Of a stretch of DNA of 8,097 nucleotides, positions 5,927 through 8,097 are shown piece by piece. The notes under the pieces were generated by a model. The model was not told where the DNA came from, did not search any database, and saw only the letters and a list, made by a program, of their open reading frames with translations. Source of the stretch: an uncultured Planctomycetaceae bacterium (GTDB lineage Bacteria; Planctomycetota; Planctomycetia; Planctomycetales; Planctomycetaceae); the NCBI GenBank assembly GCA_903898975.1, contig CAIUHT010000905.1, positions 1 to 8,097 on the forward strand. Direction: 5' to 3'. Numbering within the stretch: the stretch's first letter is position 1; each line of letters begins with the position of its first letter. Made by a program: the position numbers and the translations under genes.

Positions 5927-6466
5927 TCAGGTGCCGCGGTTGACCTTGCAGCCCGGGACCGCCGCCTGGAACTTCATCACGCCGGCGTCGGTGACCTTGG
6001 TCATCCAGAGGTACAGCGCCTTGAGCTTCTTGAGGTTCTCGAGATGGGCCAGCCCGGCATCTCCAATCTCGGTCCCGTAGACATTCAGGTACTCGAGGTT
6101 TTCGAGCCCCTTGAGGGTCTCGAGTCCCTTGTCGGTGACCTTGGTCTTTTCGAGGTGCAGCTTGACCAGCCCCTTCTGCCCGGCGATGTGCGGGAGGCCG
6201 TCGTCGGTGATCTCCTGCCCGCGGAGATTGAGCTGGGTCATCCGGCCCAGGTCCTTGAGCGGAGCGAGGTGCTCGTTGCCAATCTTGACCTGGGCGGTGA
6301 TGTAGCTGACGTCGAGGTGGTTGTCGTTCTGGGCAATCTCCAGCACCAGCACGCCCCAGCCTTTGAGCTGTTCAATCGCCTTTTTCTCGGCTTCAGGGTC
6401 GGCATTCTGAGCCACGGTGAGGCCGCCCAGCGCGCGGGCCGCCGACAGCAGGGTTGAGACACTCAT
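5927..6466 (-). CDS. Small leucine-rich-repeat protein
   Basis: A 179-residue protein from the ATG at 6466. Four consecutive 24-residue repeats fill residues 76-171, each of the form LxxLxLxxTxVTDxGLxxLxxLxx: MTQLNLRGQEITDDGL (76 on), LVKLHLEKTKVTDKGL (100 on), LEYLNVYGTEIGDAGL (124 on) and LKALYLWMTKVTDAGV (148 on). Residues 37-75 look like a degenerate earlier repeat plus cap (WGVLVLEIAQNDNHLDVSYI). The 24-residue VTDxGL type is abundant in planctomycetes and generally mediates protein binding; the partner is unknown. The N-terminus MSVSTLLSAARALGGLTVAQNA could be a weak export signal ending near AQNA, but its hydrophobic run is broken by Arg. An in-frame GTG at 6478 would add MSRT; I prefer the ATG because GAGAGAG lies 11 nt upstream of it and would abut the GTG. 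It has a terminator downstream and a 260-bp spacer upstream, so is probably monocistronic. Confidence 0.88.
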   Translation of the reverse strand: MSVSTLLSAARALGGLTVAQNADPEAEKKAIEQLKGWGVLVLEIAQNDNHLDVSYITAQVKIGNEHLAPLKDLGRMTQLNLRGQEITDDGLPHIAGQKGLVKLHLEKTKVTDKGLETLKGLENLEYLNVYGTEIGDAGLAHLENLKKLKALYLWMTKVTDAGVMKFQAAVPGCKVNRGT

Positions 6467-6500
6467 GGTTCTCGACACTCTCTCGCAGGAGTCGGGGAAA

Positions 6501-6566
6501 GATCGGTCGGATCAGGTGGGCGCTTGCCTCCACTGCCGATCCATGGGTCAGAGTTTATCGGATCGG
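6501..6566. promoter_or_regulatory. Cluster of GATCGG/CCGATC words with an inverted repeat upstream of the LRR gene
   Basis: GATCGG occurs at 6501-6506 and 6561-6566, its complement CCGATC at 6536-6541, and CGGATC at 6508-6513 and 6559-6564. CCGATCC (6536-6542) and GGATCGG (6560-6566) form a 7-bp inverted repeat with a 17-nt interior. The interior holds GATAAA on the minus strand (6559-6554), a weak -10 candidate 87 nt upstream of the LRR start; no good -35 was found. This could be an operator/promoter region, but the evidence is only the pattern. Confidence 0.3.
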
Positions 6567-6680
6567 GGGAGTGCGTGCCAGAATCCCGGACGGTCGCCCC
6601 GTCCCTCGTGGAAATCGGCGAACGGCAGTTGCCGACCGAGCTGGGCGACCTCCGTTCTGCGCCCCCAGGTTTTGCCCGTC

Positions 6681-6707
6681 CGCCTCTGCCCTGGCAGGAC
6701 CGAGGCG
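6681..6707 (-). terminator. Weak candidate hairpin after the methyltransferase gene
   Basis: CGCCTC pairs with GAGGCG (6702-6707 with 6681-6686), with an inner TGCC/GGCA helix and a 5-nt bulge, starting about 20 nt past the TAG stop. No T-tract follows on the minus strand, so it may stabilise the 3' end rather than terminate, or be chance pairing. Confidence 0.25.
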
Positions 6708-6726
6708 ACCTCCCTCCGCGCCGCCG

Positions 6727-7542
6727 CTACGACGGGGTCCACAGGGTCGGCCCCGCAGGTGGGCGAGGGGCTCCCGCCTGCGCCCGGGGAAGTCGCCGCG
6801 CCTTCATTCGCACATAGGGAGGCTGGAACTGACCGCGGTGCCCAATCTCGCCCGGCAGAGCCTTGGGCTTCGCCCGCATCGGCTCGCGGAGATCTTCCAG
6901 GCACAACCCCGCCCGCGCCATCCCGCCCACCAGGTTCTCCCAGCGATGCAGAAACTCCACCGCCCCGGGCTCGCGATAAGACGTGTCCCCCACCGGGGGG
7001 AGCGGCCCTTCGTGGTAATACCGCACTCCCAGCACGTACCGGTCGTGCGGGTCGCGTTCCACAATCTGCAGGCAGCCCGGCTGCTTGTGCTGGCTGATGT
7101 ACAGCCCCCCGTCGCGCAGCACCCGTGCCACCTCGCGATACACCGCGCAGATGTCGGGGATGTAACAGGTGCTGACCGGCTGATGGACAATGTCGAACGA
7201 CTGATCGGCCAGTCGGCCCAGGTCGTCCATCGACGCCTCCAGCGTTGTGACCTGCAGTCCCCGGCGGGTTGCTTCCCGCTGGTCCAGTGCCAGCATCTCG
7301 GGGCAGAGATCGACCACGGTCACCCGTGCCCCGGCGGTCGCGTACAAGATCGACTGCCAGCCCCCACCACCCGCCAGGCACAACACGTCGAGCCCGGCGA
7401 CCGTCGCGGGCAACCAGCCTCGACCATCGAGGGTCTGCAGCGGTTGGCGGCATTCGTCGTCGGTGGCCACCTTCGAAAACGGGCTCCCCCCGCGGACCAT
7501 CTGGCCGTACGCCTGCCGGTTGCGGTCAAGGTGCCCAGACAT
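6727..7542 (-). CDS. Class I SAM-dependent methyltransferase
   Basis: A 271-residue protein with Rossmann-type methyltransferase motifs in order: motif I VLCLAGGGGWQS (53-64), which replaces the common DxGxGxG with a Gly-rich CLAGGGG; post-I VTVVDLCPEML (74-84) with Asp78 predicted to bind the SAM ribose; motif II SMDDLGRLADQSFDIVHQP (104-122); and motif III VLRDGGLYISQHKQP (141-155). STCYIPDICAVYREVARVLR (124-143) links them. The family signature 'AxGGGxQS...VDLxPEML...QPVSTCYxPD' is one I associate with uncharacterised bacterial methyltransferases; the substrate cannot be read. The C-terminal part after 186 (TSYREPGAVEFLHRWENLVG) resembles the cap of small-molecule or lipid methyltransferases. 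A Pro/Arg/Ala-rich tail (250-271) follows the conserved core. Cytoplasmic, no signal peptide. The start ATG at 7542 has AAAGGG 5 nt upstream. It lies 34 nt after the TPR-like gene on the same strand, so is probably co-transcribed. Confidence 0.9.
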   Translation of the reverse strand: MSGHLDRNRQAYGQMVRGGSPFSKVATDDECRQPLQTLDGRGWLPATVAGLDVLCLAGGGGWQSILYATAGARVTVVDLCPEMLALDQREATRRGLQVTTLEASMDDLGRLADQSFDIVHQPVSTCYIPDICAVYREVARVLRDGGLYISQHKQPGCLQIVERDPHDRYVLGVRYYHEGPLPPVGDTSYREPGAVEFLHRWENLVGGMARAGLCLEDLREPMRAKPKALPGEIGHRGQFQPPYVRMKARRLPRAQAGAPRPPAGPTLWTPS

Positions 7543-7576
7543 CGCAGCCCTTTCGCCGGCGGATGGTCATGTCGAT

Positions 7577-8097
7577 TCAGCCCGCCAGCAGGCCAGCGGT
7601 GAAGTTCAGCAGGTCGCCACGCTCGCGGGCGTGGTTCCGCAGCGTGTCGAACCGATTGGCCTTGGCACACAGTTCGGGGATCGACAGTCCAAACTCCTCG
7701 GCCGCCGGCCCCAGGTACTCGAGGGCCACATCGAGCGCCTCGGAATGCCGGTCCAGTCGCTGCAGCAGATCGACCAGGGCGAACGCCGCCAGTTGCCGGT
7801 CGGTGTCGCCCCCATCGGCGGGAATCTGCTGGCGGAACCACGCCAGGGCCCCTTCGCGATCCTGCCCCAGCAGCGCCTGGAAGTACCGCTGATGGGCGGG
7901 ATAGAACTCGGTGAACGGCGGGTTGCCAGCGTACTGGTATTGCGGCGACAGCCGGGCCCCGTACTGCGCCAACTGCAGCACCAGCCCCAGTTCGGGGTCG
8001 GTCGGATTGAGCATCCGCCCAAACCGCACCACCGAGTTCAGGTGCGAGACGTCGATGTGGTAGTTGTCTTCGGCGAACAGAAACTCGCGGCCGGCGA
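7577..8097 (-). CDS. Unrecognised, probably TPR-like helical protein (5' end outside window)
   Basis: The reading frame is open to the right edge, giving the C-terminal 172 residues of a longer protein; the GTG at 8032 is internal, because the frame continues upstream as REFLFAEDNYHIDVSHLNS with conserved-looking content. The rest is helical and Leu/Ala-rich: VVRFGRMLNPTDPELGLVLQ, then FYPAHQRYFQALLGQDREGALAWFRQQI, DRQLAAFALVDLLQRLDRHSEALDVALEYLG and FGLSIPELCAKANRFDTLRNHARERGD. The paired helices with small residues at A-G-A positions (REGALAWF, HSEALDVALEYL) suggest tetratricopeptide-like repeats, which bind proteins. The HIDVSHL segment with two His is distinctive but I cannot name a function. 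The stop at 7577 lies 34 nt before the methyltransferase start, so the two are probably in one transcript and may act together (inference). Confidence 0.82.
   Translation of the reverse strand, partial: AGREFLFAEDNYHIDVSHLNSVVRFGRMLNPTDPELGLVLQLAQYGARLSPQYQYAGNPPFTEFYPAHQRYFQALLGQDREGALAWFRQQIPADGGDTDRQLAAFALVDLLQRLDRHSEALDVALEYLGPAAEEFGLSIPELCAKANRFDTLRNHARERGDLLNFTAGLLAG

Noticed and set aside
6454..7602. 382-codon plus-strand ORF opposite the methyltransferase.
   Set aside because: It has no domain signature and the opposite strand carries ordered methyltransferase motifs. It is a GC-driven shadow.

Overview
The window is very GC-rich and codon-biased. Its gene mix points to a member of the Planctomycetota: a membrane-anchored Ser/Thr-kinase-like protein with a helical-repeat C-terminus, a Gfo/Idh/MocA-type oxidoreductase, a secreted PQQ-type beta-propeller with a WPxWRGPxRNG opening motif, and a 24-residue leucine-rich-repeat protein. 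The lineage call is inference from these families; no rRNA or other marker gene is present. I see no tRNA, rRNA, CRISPR array, transposase or phage gene.

Layout, left to right. Bases 1-660 (minus) hold the first 220 codons of an alpha/beta hydrolase of the haloalkane-dehalogenase/OleB type, cut by the left edge. Bases 666-2849 (minus) hold a 727-residue kinase-fold protein that keeps the fold but has lost most catalytic motifs, so it is a predicted membrane-anchored pseudokinase. Its stop lies 5 nt before the hydrolase start, so the two are probably one transcript. Bases 2850-3183 are a 334-bp gene-free divergent spacer with back-to-back -10-like boxes and two leader hairpins. Bases 3184-4155 (plus) encode a Gfo/Idh/MocA-like protein lacking the EKP motif. 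Bases 4156-4363 separate two convergent genes and carry a 16-bp tandem repeat, a 12-bp perfect palindrome and a G-quadruplex-type tract.

Bases 4364-5674 (minus) encode a secreted PQQ-like beta-propeller. Bases 5675-5926 hold a probable intrinsic terminator and a second inverted repeat. Bases 5927-6466 (minus) encode a small LRR protein. Bases 6467-6726 are a spacer rich in GATCGG/CCGATC words. Bases 6727-7542 (minus) encode a class I SAM-dependent methyltransferase. Bases 7577-8097 (minus) encode the C-terminal 172 residues of an unrecognised, probably TPR-like protein, cut by the right edge; it lies 34 nt upstream of the methyltransferase and is probably co-transcribed with it.

How the genes might work together: only two couplings are supported, pseudokinase with hydrolase and TPR-like protein with methyltransferase. 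The beta-propeller and LRR proteins look like independent units. I did not find a convincing, complete new system. The most unusual content is two adjacent, divergently transcribed proteins of enzyme families (kinase and Gfo/Idh/MocA) that both lack hallmark catalytic residues, and the structured spacer between the convergent genes.
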